64,000 nucleotides of DNA from Linyphia triangularis (taxonomy: Eukaryota; Arthropoda; Arachnida; Araneae; Linyphiidae). Position 1 is the stretch's first letter. Every line of letters starts with the position of its first letter. Of this stretch, positions 45,532-54,245 are shown one piece after another. The notes beneath the pieces were generated by a model. That model searched no databases. It worked only from the letters and a program-made list of their open reading frames with translations, and was not told where the DNA came from. The DNA lies in the NCBI GenBank assembly GCA_963978545.1, contig OZ021725.1:6797176-6861175 (forward strand), read 5' to 3'. The position numbers were made by a program, and so were the translations under genes.

Positions 45532-45627
45532 GATTTGAAGAATGAAAGAAAACGTTGCGTGTTTTTATTTGGACTTTTTTAAAAAGTTTCAACACGGCAT
45601 GGTTATTTATCGTCATACATTTCTCAC

Positions 45628-45780
45628 CTTCACAAGAGCCTGTGTTCGTGTCAAAGTGTCTTCCTGGTGGACATGTCCTGGGAGGAGTGAGCTGCTGGCA
45701 CCTGTAAGCACCTGGCACATTCTGGCACTGCTCTTTGTCTGGCAGGCACTTGTGACGACCTTCCAGGCACTCATTCACAT
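45628..45780 (-). CDS. EGF exon 6 (cbEGF, long loop)
   Basis: 51-residue calcium-binding EGF module, phase 1-1. The acceptor is ttgttgaag with a weak pyrimidine tract; the donor is GTGAGA at 45627. It opens D-V-N-E-C, has six cysteines, the calcium-site N in CQNVPGAYRC and a loop QQLTPPRT before CPPGRHFDT. The intron upstream toward exon 5 is only 915 bp and is largely filled by foldback copy 6. Confidence 0.9.
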
Positions 45781-46022
45781 CTTCAACAAGTTCGCATTAC
45801 TTCATTTGTATTTTTCAGACGGAATTTTTATGCAATACCAAAAGACAAGCTGAGGTTGGCATTGAGGAGTCGGAGGAAACAGGTGGTCCTTTAAAAACTC
45901 TGCTCGGTTGAACGAGGGGCCACATCCAAACAGAAAACTCTAGAAAGCTCTCTGTTTGGATAAAAAGCTCTCTCATTGCTTACAAACAGAGATCTTTCAG
46001 CCAAGCTTGTCCTTTGATAATA

Positions 46023-46670
46023 GTCCGAGAGGCGACTGCAGTTTTTGGATCTCATCGAACATCATTCTGAATTTTTTTTATAGAAATTGGAGAAAAGTGA
46101 GTAGATTACGAATCCACTGGTCTGCCGTGGCAAAAATGGCCGAAACTGATCCAAAATCGACTTGGAATGAGTTGAACTCAAATCCGATTGCCAAATATGT
46201 CATAACTTGCCAAAAGGAAAACAAACTTTTTCGTCTGGCAACCCACTGCAATTTGATTTTCAATGAGAAAAAGCGCAAACGATTTCTGAAAACTTGTATC
46301 CTTTAAAAGAAAGCCAAATTGGCGACATCAGTTACGTCATTCGTGACGTAATGTTTATTGCCAATTTGGCTCATTTGTGAAAGATGCAAGTAAGCCATGG
46401 CCACACATCCGAATCGTCAGCAACCTTCTTAATTGAAAATTAAAGAGTGAGGGTTACCAAAAGCAAAAAAAATGCTCATTATTTGGCAAGTTATTGGGCA
46501 TTTGGCAAATGGATTTAGTTCAACTTATTAAAAGTCGATTTTTGACCAGTTTCGGCCATTTTTGCCACGGCAGACCAGTGTATTCGTAATATACTCACTT
46601 TTCTCTAATTTCTATAAAAAATTCAGAATGATGTTCGATGAGGTCCGAAAATTGCAGTCACCTCTCAGTC
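46023..46670. mobile_element. Foldback element F, copy 6
   Basis: 648-bp copy with ends GTCCGAGAGGCGACTGCAGT and TTGCAGTCACCTCTCAGTC, TA on both sides. The central dyad reads ACGTCATTCGTGACGT. Its right end is only 25 bp from the last base of EGF exon 5, and it makes up 71 percent of that 915-bp intron. Confidence 0.9.
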
Positions 46671-46695
46671 TAGAACAGTGTGAAAAAGAACTTAC

Positions 46696-46836
46696 CGTCG
46701 CATCCTCCATTCCGTGGCCTGTATCCGGGTGGACACTGGCGCCCCCTGGCCGCACATTCGTAACTGCCGTTTGTGTTGACGCAGTCTTGCGTACTGCGGT
46801 CACAACTGTCCAGCCTCTGCGCACACTCGTCGATGT
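46696..46836 (-). CDS. EGF exon 5 (cbEGF)
   Basis: 47-residue calcium-binding EGF module, phase 1-1, with acceptor cttgcag and donor GTAAGT at 46695. It opens D-I-D-E-C, has six cysteines, the calcium-site N in [10 protein letters not shown] and loop AARGRQ before CPPGYRPRN. The donor lies just 25 bp from a foldback element, so the exon is close to a potential 300-bp RNA stem. Confidence 0.9.
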
Positions 46837-47026
46837 CTGCAAGATGAGGAAAATATGGATTGGATAGTTTATTTTCTTGTTTTAGTAGAAGAACGATGAA
46901 GAAAGAGGAAAAGAATTGAAAAGAAGTGTCCTACTTCAGAAATTTAAAAAAAAAATATATAACCCATAAATAAAAAGTTTTTAATATCAATCCTTTAAAT
47001 GCATCGCCAATTTTTATATTCTTTAA

Positions 47027-47243
47027 CCCTATGCACTCGAGACCTTTTTCGCGGGGAGGAACCATCAGCAACTCGAGACGTTTCCTGCCATTTTTGGTTC
47101 GGTTCGAGGTTACAGATCCGCTTCAAAGAAACTAAACGCTGTCATTGGCCTTACATCGAATTTCCCCATCAAACCTAGTGGTCCTCTCGAGTTGCGAAAT
47201 CCAATCATGTGATGAATGAGAGTCACCTCTCGAAAGAAAAGGG
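47027..47243 (+). mobile_element. TTAA-flanked MITE (piggyBac-like)
   Basis: 217 bp between TTAA (47023-47026) and TTAA (47244-47247). The ends CCCTATGCACTCGAGACC and CACCTCTCGAAAGAAAAGGG are imperfect inverted repeats. It is the better copy of the element at 3190-3405. Confidence 0.8.
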
Positions 47244-47509
47244 TTAATACAGGGCCGTTTCTGTTGCCAGCGTGTGCTTGGTGTTGGCATCTGATTTTAA
47301 ACATTAAAAACATCTCTATCATCAAAATATACGATAAACTACTTTTCAAAATTTATTCATTAAAAATGAATAAGAATTTATGCACTTTAGATCTAAATAT
47401 TTTTTATTTATTACGATTCAAACAATTTAGTTTTTTTTTTATTATTTATCAAAACAATTTTGACGACTGAAAGAGTTTTTGAAATGATCGATTAGCTATT
47501 TCAGCGCTA

Positions 47510-47715
47510 TAGAATGACGGCAAGTAGGTGTATTAATATTCCGGAAAATCGACTTTTTAGTGACAACGACAGTCGCCAAAATTCGACAGAATGCATTGTC
47601 ATCGACATCAAATCTATTTGCCAAGTTCCAGACCTGTTCGATAACTGCAAAAGGGGTTAATTAGGCCTTCGCAGATTAGCTCGCCATCGACAAACATACA
47701 CACGAAATATAAGTA
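47510..47715 (-). repeat. Dispersed repeat Z, copy 2
   Basis: Reverse-orientation match to 33020-33260, including AATGCATTGTCATCGACATC and GGGGTTAATTAGGCC. Family not recognised. Confidence 0.6.
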
Positions 47716-47813
47716 AATATAATTAAAAAAAAAAAAAACTACTTTCCGAAATGACATGAATTGAGATCACTAAGGAACACTTATAATGGATTGGATATAT
47801 ACACTTATAATGT

Positions 47814-48263
47814 CCCGTCACATGTAGACATCCACGGAAATGAATTGGCTGACACTCTTGCTAAGGAGGGACTAGAACACCCTGTCTTCTCTACTCAAGA
47901 ACTCACATATCAAGAGTTATACTCAAAGAAAATAGCTCAAAATAAAGCGGCATATACCTCCGTCTCACGAATGGTATAAAGCCAGGACACTCCCTATCTC
48001 TTCCTTGTGATACCAACACCCGTCTGTCCCGACTTGCTAGTGGTCACCTTAAAGGCCTCACATATTCTGGGGGGAAGCAAAAATTTTCCTCTTTGCCCTA
48101 AATGCCAAAAAGAACAGGCATCACCTCAGCACATTTTGGACTGCCTTGGACTGGACATTTATAACTGTCCACAACTAGTGTCAGACTTCATTAATGTCAA
48201 TGGCTTCACTGATATTGTGTGACGAAGTCAGACAAAAGGGAGATTAGAAACAACAACAACACA
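47814..48263 (+). mobile_element. Short LINE tail, copy 2, perfect 13-bp TSD
   Basis: 450-bp 5'-truncated copy starting CCCGTCACATGTAGACATCC and ending in (CAA)n, flanked by ACACTTATAATGT (47801-47813, 48264-48276). It encodes the end of the RNase H domain (SHVDIHGNELADTLAKEG) and the C-x2-C...H-I-L-x-C tail in shifted frames. Its 5' end coincides within about 2 bp with that of copy 3 at 63423. Confidence 0.92.
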
Positions 48264-48779
48264 ACACTTATAATGTTTATGCATACCCTAGAGCAGTGAT
48301 TCTTAACCACTGTGCCGCGGCACTTTTGTGTGCCGCCAAATTCTTAAATATACCGCCAAATTTTAAAAATGTATATAGTAAAAATTATAATGCTTTTTTT
48401 TTTATTACAAGTAAAGTTTAACTTAAAGAAAAGTACTTATATATGCATGAATATTGTAACAAAGATTTTTCACTTTCACCGCTTCGTTACATATTTCTCT
48501 GTGTCTCGTTTTTGACCTATTTTTTACTCTAGTTTTTTTACATACAACCCCCTGCAGGTGTGTGAGTGTGCGTCTTGTTGTCTGATGTTTGGAAAGCATA
48601 TCCGTTGAGACTTTGTTTCCTACGAATTCAGCGGGCGATTTCAAAGATCAGTTCGCCACTTTCGGTTTAGATTTCTACGCAAAATTGTTATTGACCATTT
48701 GACAACATTAGAGGAGAGAATTATTCATTATTTCCCAAATTTAGATACAAAAAAAATTGATTAAATTGATTGGGTTCGT

Positions 48780-49142
48780 AACCCATTTGTGATAACGAAT
48801 GCTTCTGTATTTCAATTAACTTTGAATGAAGAGGAAGAACTAATTTCGCTTTCTAATAATCGAGATTTAATTTTAAAATAATATTCAGAAGAATCAATTA
48901 ATTCCTTTTGGATTAACATTAGATGCGATTATCCCATGATAGCCAAAAAGGCTTTAAAAATATTATTACAATTTTCTACATCTTATCTGTGTGAATTCGG
49001 ATTTTCAGTATTAACCAACATAAAAACGAAAAAAAGATCGAGACTGTTAAGTGTAGAAGAAGATATGAGAGTAGCATTGTCATTTTTACGACAAAATATA
49101 AATGAAATTATCAAAAAACATCAAGCTCAAATTTCTCATTAA
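48780..49142 (+). pseudogene. hAT transposase, C-terminal fragment
   Basis: A frame from about 48768 reads through NPFVITNASVFQLTLNEEEEL to an in-frame TAA near 48880, then continues to IAKKALKILLQFSTSYLCE, FGFSVLTNIKTKKRSRLLSV and EEDMRVALS, ending near 49142. The STSYLCE-F-FS-L-IK-K-RSRL-VE-D-RVALS pattern is the hAT family dimerisation region (Zaphod/ZBED5/SCAND3-like). The N-terminal zinc finger and most of the catalytic core are missing. Confidence 0.85.
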
Positions 49143-49204
49143 AAGTATTCTTATTATTCATTTGTAATTAATCCCTTAATAAACATACTGTTGTTTTTGT
49201 AGTA

Positions 49205-49750
49205 CAGGGTGGGGCATAAAGATCTCCCTAATTTGCCGCTGTCGCTGCGGTGGCGCTAGTGTAGAGGGCATGTTCGAAGTAGCGTTGTTATATTTCCCTA
49301 ATTACGCTCTTTCAACTGACAGTATGTCTTGGACTAGTGAGCATCGTGCGTTCGTTGTCTTATTTTAAAAATGCGGATTCCATGATTGAAACGCAACGAT
49401 TATTTCACTTTGGAGTAAGCAGGCATGGAAGAATACCCGACAGAAAGACCCTTATGGGTTGCTAATTTTAGAGAAACAGGTTCGATTCGAAAGCAATTCC
49501 TCCAGCAATGGTGGAAAAGGTTATGCTGGGAGAGACTTCACAAGTGTAGTAGAGAACGAACATTTAGACGATATCCTTTTTCGTACAACAAAACCTCGAA
49601 ATTAATTAATAGTAAAAATTGTTGCAGATTGTAAAAATTAATTAATGGCAAACATTATTCCATCCGAATGTAAAATAAAATATTTGTTTTCAATGTCCTA
49701 TATATTTTTATTGACCTCTTAAAATGGGGAGATCTTTATGCCCCACCCTG
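49205..49750 (+). mobile_element. Deleted Tc1/mariner-type element nested in hAT
   Basis: 546 bp with inverted ends CAGGGTGGGGCATAAAGATC / GATCTTTATGCCCCACCCTG and TA on both sides (49203-49204, 49751-49752). Near 49324 begins a frame MSWTSEHRAFVV, disrupted by stops, followed by fragments such as HFGVSRHGRIPDRKT and WVANFRETGS, typical of the N-terminal DNA-binding part of a Tc1/mariner-superfamily transposase (DUF4817-like, from memory). The catalytic part is deleted. Confidence 0.85.
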
Positions 49751-49934
49751 TACATATTATATTATTTTATTTTACATTCCAAATTATTATTATAAACTAT
49801 TTAACACAGTGTATTATAGGTAAGTTAACAACTTTTAAACTTATCTTTTTCTTTGTGTGCCGCCAATTTTTGAAATCGTTAAAAGTGTGCCGCGACAAAA
49901 AAAAAAAAAAGGTTGAGAATCACTGCCCTAGAGT

Positions 49935-50305
49935 AAGCGAAGGAATATATTGGGATTACATAAAATAAATGATTCCTAGATCGCTACTTGTATTGACTTG
50001 ACATCCATTGCCAAACTTGGTGCCAAAATAATACGAGCACTGCTTTTTACAGCAAAAGAAGTTTTACAAGTTGTAACAGCACACGTCAAGTTTATAAAAA
50101 ATGCTGAATGAATTAAAACTATTTCAGGACAAAAACATTTCGCATTTCACTATTTTAGGAATTGCAAAATAATTTTTCCGCTTGAAAAATATGTCTGTTT
50201 CAAAACATCATACAGTACTGCATAAAAAATTAAACAAAAAAAAAAAAATCATTCTAAAAATAAAAATTTAAGAATTTTGAGTCCCATAGCCCTATTTGAG
50301 ATGTA
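49935..50305. other. Intron stretch, nothing recognised
   Basis: AT-rich sequence after the hAT element; no exon, tandem array or element ends identified. Confidence 0.4.
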
Positions 50306-50309
50306 TACA

Positions 50310-50557
50310 ACAAATCTTGGTATTTACGTATTATCGCAACCAGGTTGGCGCGATTTGACGGCATTCAATCTAACCAATAAGCAAAATAATTTCCTTACAA
50401 AAAACCACATATAACACGTAGGGTTGCCGTAAGTAGGGTCGCCAAATTTGGCGATTTTTGCGAATTTTGGTTGCCGTAAGTAGGGTCGCCAAATTTGGCG
50501 ATTTATGCGAATTTTGGCCTGGTTGCGTTAATACGTAAGTACCCAAATCTTGACTTA
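50310..50557. mobile_element. Small inverted-repeat element with internal 61-bp duplication
   Basis: The ends pair through TTTACGTATTATCGCAACCAGG and CCTGGTTGCGTTAATACGTAA, extending to CAAATCTTG on both sides. Inside, a unit GGTTGCCGTAAGTAGGGTCG plus CCAAATTTGGCGATTT is present twice in tandem (from about 50421 and 50469). Confidence 0.65.
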
Positions 50558-50722
50558 AAGGGCTCATAACTTAACGACAAAACATTTTTAAACAGGGTTT
50601 GTGACTGTGCATCGCACGTCACTCTTCCCAATGCGCATGTTTTTAACGTATCTACCTGTAGTTGGTCTTTTGACCGGTATGAGAGGCACGGCACGGCGCA
50701 TGTGCGGACCTGCGACCGGCGC

Positions 50723-50757
50723 TATAAAACCGGCAACTTGAGGTGTAATCCTCAGTT
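50723..50757 (+). promoter_or_regulatory. TATA box plus arthropod-type initiator
   Basis: TATAAAA at 50723-50729 in a locally GC-rich context (CCGGCGC-TATAAAAC-CGGC) and TCAGTT at 50752-50757. The A of TCAGT lies 31 bp from the first T of the TATA box, the canonical spacing, and TCAGTY is the arthropod initiator consensus. A GCGCATGTGCGG dyad at 50696-50707 could be an NRF-1-like site. It directs the plus strand, opposite to the fibulin-like gene. Confidence 0.6.
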
Positions 50758-50893
50758 TCGAATAGCTTCGTAGTTTTGTACAGTTTCGTAATGTTATAGT
50801 TTCGCGTTAGTTAATTTACCTTAGTGTTCGTCTCGTCTATATTTTTGTGTGCAGTTATGTTTACCACGTTGCAGTACCTGATATAGCGGTGCC

Positions 50894-51095
50894 ATGCTGG
50901 ACGCTGCGCATGTGGCACTTTTTGATGCTCTCATCTACCGACGTCTTAATCCAGCTGCCACGGTGAGCGGTGTTGTTTTTATTTAATTGTGCTTGCATAT
51001 TTCCCCATCCTCCCCAGGTACCAGTCTGTGTGTTTTGTTGCCGTAACCATAAATGTGTTGAAAGTAAAAATAAAAAGATACTTAAGCGCTACTAA
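50894..51095 (+). CDS. Possible two-exon ORF with start of a Nanos-like zinc finger
   Basis: Exon 1 (50894-50962) starts at an ATG in GGTGCCATGC and encodes 23 residues (MLDAAHVALFDALIYRRLNP..) up to a GTGAGC donor. A 55-nt intron ends CCTCCCCAG and exon 2 (51018-51095) continues in phase 0 with VPVCVFCCRNHKCVESKNKK and ILKRY before TAA; AATAAA occurs at 51069. C-V-F-C followed after 12 residues by a position that is H in Nanos (here K) and then ILK is the register of the Nanos CCHC finger. The second half of the finger is absent, so this is a truncated or decayed Nanos-related gene at best, or coincidence. A 9-codon upstream ORF begins at 50858. Confidence 0.35.
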
Positions 51096-51263
51096 AAGTC
51101 TTCTCATTTAGTGGACATATTTTGGAGTGTCATAGCTTTGTAGTGGTAGAAACAAAAATTCCAAACAAAATGTTAATCGTGACTCATCTTTCAGCTTTGT
51201 CGACGTTCTTTTTTATTTGCAACTGATGGAAAACTGATTTCAAATATAACCATTGGTACTGAC

Positions 51264-51428
51264 CTACACATCTGCCCTGTTCGAAATCGAACCCTGGGGG
51301 GCACGAGTCTGATCTTTGCTGCTGTTGTTGGGGACTGAGAGGAATACAAGTGTAGCTCCCCTCTGCGTTGCGACACACTTCGTCGAGATGATCGCACACG
51401 TCTGGAAACTCTTCGCATTCGTCGACAT
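51264..51428 (-). CDS. EGF exon 4 (cbEGF, Gln-rich loop)
   Basis: 55-residue calcium-binding EGF module, phase 1-1, with acceptor tgttttag and donor GTCAGT at 51263. It opens D-V-D-E-C and has six cysteines with the calcium-site N in CRNAEGSYTC. The C4-C5 loop is unusually long and contains five consecutive Gln encoded by a CAG/CAA run, a likely length-polymorphic site, before CPPGFDFEQ. Confidence 0.9.
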   Translation of the reverse strand: MSTNAKSFQTCAIISTKCVATQRGATLVFLSVPNNSSKDQTRAPQGSISNRADV

Positions 51429-51504
51429 CTAAAACAAGAAATTGCTCTGTTAAAGATGGATGCTGGTAAATCAACAGAATATATATATACAGTCAACTCT
51501 CGAT

Positions 51505-51838
51505 CATCGATATAAATAAACAACTGGATAGACTGCTCCATTGTCAATGCAAAGAGAAAAACGCGCCTGGGATTGCGAAGCTGGTGGGAAGATTAACCAA
51601 TCACAGTTCACATTTATAGTTGGATGGAAATGCGAAAAACCTTGTTAAGTGCTAGAGTTGATATTTTTTTGTACATTATTACTAATTAGGGTCTAACTAT
51701 TAACATTTCTGCTGTACAACCCAAAATTTTATTTTCAATCCTCGGCAATCCGTATTTTTTATCCCACCAATTGCATCTGGCAACGGCTTCATTTTCCCAG
51801 CGTTAAGCAGTCTATCCAGTTGTTTATCTATATCAATG
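51505..51838 (+). mobile_element. hAT-type MITE family Q, copy 2
   Basis: 334 bp with inverted ends CATCGATATAAATAAACAAC / TTTATCTATATCAATG and flanks CTCTCGAT (51497-51504) and CTCGCGAT (51839-51846), an 8-bp duplication with one mismatch. The single TTAA near 51812 is the empty site for the insert seen in copy 1. Confidence 0.9.
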
Positions 51839-52004
51839 CTCGCGATAAGTTCAATGGACTGGCAAAATTCTTCGTGTTATCCGAAGTTCGAGTTATCGGA
51901 AGTCACTCGGGAGTTATTTTCTATTCAAGGCAAATTTCATCAGACATCTTTTGCTTGTTCAGGTGGAGTCCGGAAGACAATACTGTGTCTTGCTCTAAAC
52001 TTTT

Positions 52005-52557
52005 CTATACTAAACTCTAACTTAACTTGACATCACTAGACGATAGATCTTCACCGTGCTCATAAGCAATTAATCCATTTTGGCGGAGTGAAGACATAAT
52101 TCTCGCCAAACCTTATAGCCTTTTGTTCTCTACAGGGTTACTGAGCTAAGTTTCCTAGCCTTATTTTTTTTTCTTGTGGAATGGGGCCGACCAAACGGTA
52201 TAGTGGTTAGCGTGCTGGCTTCTAGACCGCGAGGTTGCGGGTTCAAGTCCCGTGTTTGGCATGGGTGTTTGTAAATGTATGTTGGCTTGTCTAATGACGA
52301 ATGTTTCGGCGCATTATAGCTCTCGTGTTGCTGACTGCGCTAGATAATCTGAATACAACCAACCAATCTTGTGGGATGGGAGAAGAATGAAAAGGGAATG
52401 GGGTGATACAGTATTCCTGTCCATCCCGTTTGTCGAACAAAAGGCTATATGGTTTGGCGAGCATTATGCTTTCACGCCGCCAAAATGGATAAATTGCCTA
52501 TGAGCACTGTGGCGATCTACCGTCTGGTGATGTCAAGTTAAGTTGAAGTTTAGATTA
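52005..52557. mobile_element. MITE family R, copy 2 (longer form) with SINE D
   Basis: Ends CTATACTAAACTCTAACTTA and TAAGTTGAAGTTTAG pair, as do GGCGGAGTGAAGACATAATTC with GAGCATTATGCTTTCACGCCG. It has a central region (about 52135-52440) missing from copy 1 at 45093, into which SINE D inserted. Confidence 0.85.
52186..52366 (+). mobile_element. tRNA-derived SINE, copy D
   Basis: Same family as copies A-C, with B-box-like GGGTTCAAGTCCCG and tail ACAACCAACCAA. Target duplication TCTTGTGGAATGGG (52172-52185) versus TCTTGTGGGATGGG (52367-52380), one mismatch. It is nested three levels deep (pogo-like > MITE R > SINE). Confidence 0.92.
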
Positions 52558-52821
52558 GACATCCTGCGATTGCTATAAATCCTTCAACTTTTAGTGAACA
52601 AGAAAAGTCCTCCTCCTTTTCTTTTAACATCAACCCACTAAAAGGGATTTTGGAATTCTGGTTTCGATACGTCTCAAACCATTTTAATACAGCAGCTTCG
52701 ACACCAAGAAAGGCCTTCACTTATTTACACAATGGATCGTGTTTCGATGCATGTCTTCTCAAAATCGTCTTTGTTTTTCCAAAATGGTTAAATGAGTATT
52801 CGGAGGAATTACGTTCTTTAA

Positions 52822-53352
52822 CACTTTAAATCCCAACCCGCCCTTGACCGCCTTGTAGAGAATTTCCCAGCTAACCGCCTTTCGGGCGGTTGCAGGGGTA
52901 AACGTATATTTTCAAGTGAGGGGAACTGCCCTGCCTTAGTTGTTTAAAGCGTGACGGTCCTCAACAATAGGCTATTGTGGGGCATGTAGAGGGGAGACAT
53001 GGATTTAAAGTACTCAATGTCAAACTGCCCCACCCTTTGGACATGGAGTAAGATAGTCAGGGACTTTTCTTTTATGCGAATCTTGTCATGTACTTAGCGG
53101 TGGCGTTTGTTTCATTGATAAGACGCCAACTAATTTCTCTGACATATCAAGCAGATGACCCAACGCACACCCCTATTGCAGGCTGTATACATATAGTAAT
53201 GATCTTTTAATGGTCGACAGTGACCCCCCACAGCAATCCCAGGAGTGGCAGACAGGAGAACGAGTCGGCCGAGTTCATTTCCAGTTTTTATGAATGGAAA
53301 GTCATCGGGGTTTTGTGAAACCCACAACGCTGACTCCATGGGATTTAAAGGG
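52822..53352. mobile_element. TTAA-flanked MITE, 531 bp
   Basis: Between TTAA (52818-52821) and TTAA (53353-53356). Ends CACTTTAAATCCCA and, inverted, CCCTTTAAATCCCATGG. An internal GCCTTTCGGGCGGTTGCAGG hairpin. No transposase. Confidence 0.8.
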
Positions 53353-53725
53353 TTAAAGCAACGTCTTTCTTCTTGCATCGCAGATTTTGTTCAGTTTCAT
53401 TGATCAATTGAACTTCTTGAGTTGGACTAAGCGTATTCAATTTACGTTTTAACATTATTCAAATCCAACGTAAACCAACACCATTGACTCACACTTTAAA
53501 TATGGAATGGAATGTAACGGCAAAAAGCCTGTTTACTTTCTATACGCGTCAATGCAAACTGGTTTTTCCCGGTAACAAGTTAAATTGTAAAACACGATGT
53601 AAAGAGGAAAAATATTTTTTTTTTATTTTTTTTTATGCTACGATAATAAAATTTTCACAAAAACTTCGACTTAAAAAATGTACACTTCGAAATACAGAGA
53701 TAATTTAGTTTTGGAAAAACATTAA

Positions 53726-53943
53726 CCTTTAACTGCTGTGGTTGGGTGGTTCTGAGGTTTTTGGCGCAAGGGCTACACATGGTCCATACTGCGCCAAACA
53801 AATTGGTGAATATCAATTTAAAGTTTAAGAAACTTAGAACCAGAAAAATTAATATAAATGTCAAAGATGCGATATTTTAGGGGGTGGAAGCATTCCACAA
53901 AAAATGACTCGCGGTCTGTCAGACCGCTTACAGCAGTTAAAGG
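53726..53943. mobile_element. TTAA-flanked MITE, 218 bp
   Basis: Between TTAA (53722-53725) and TTAA (53944-53947). The ends CCTTTAACTGCTGTGG and CTTACAGCAGTTAAAGG are inverted repeats. Contains a GCGGTCTGTCAGACCGC hairpin near its right end. Confidence 0.85.
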
Positions 53944-54245
53944 TTAAATTGTCTTGGGACCTAATGAAAACTTCGAGATAAACGAATATTCGAATGAGAC
54001 TTCGAGTTATCGCGAATTGACTGTATATTCATTTCAAATGCACGACTCAAAGCAAAAATGAAATTTTGTGTTTTGAATGCGAACTACTGTAATGACTTTG
54101 GTATGCTTTTAGAGATAAAGAGGAAGTCCTAATAAAGATCATTCCCTATACTCGCTATGTTGTAATCTTCTAATTCACTGCATTTAGAAAGTACTTTCTA
54201 TAAAACTTTGACATTTGTTGAGTAGGTACGAAAAAGATCACTTAA

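Larger units (their letters stand above)
48294..49925 (+). mobile_element. hAT transposon remnant, 8-bp TSD, with nested Tc1-like element
   Basis: Terminal repeats CAGTGATTCTTAACCACTG and, inverted, CAGTGATTCTCAACCTTTTT, with subterminal TGCCGCGGCAC-type motifs. Perfect duplication CCCTAGAG (48286-48293, 49926-49933). It carries a hAT C-terminal dimerisation fragment (48780-49142) and a 546-bp insert (49205-49750). It landed about 20 bp beyond the LINE tail. Confidence 0.92.
51490..54023. mobile_element. pogo/Tigger-like element carrying nested insertions
   Basis: Terminal repeats CAGTCAACTCTCGAT (left) and, inverted, CAGTCAATTCGCGATAACTC (right), flanked by TA. Subterminal TTATCCGAAGTTCGAGTTATC resembles pogo-type ends. 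Inside sit hAT MITE Q copy 2, MITE R copy 2 with SINE D, and two TTAA MITEs, leaving only about 1 kb of the original element and no recognisable transposase. Confidence 0.7.
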
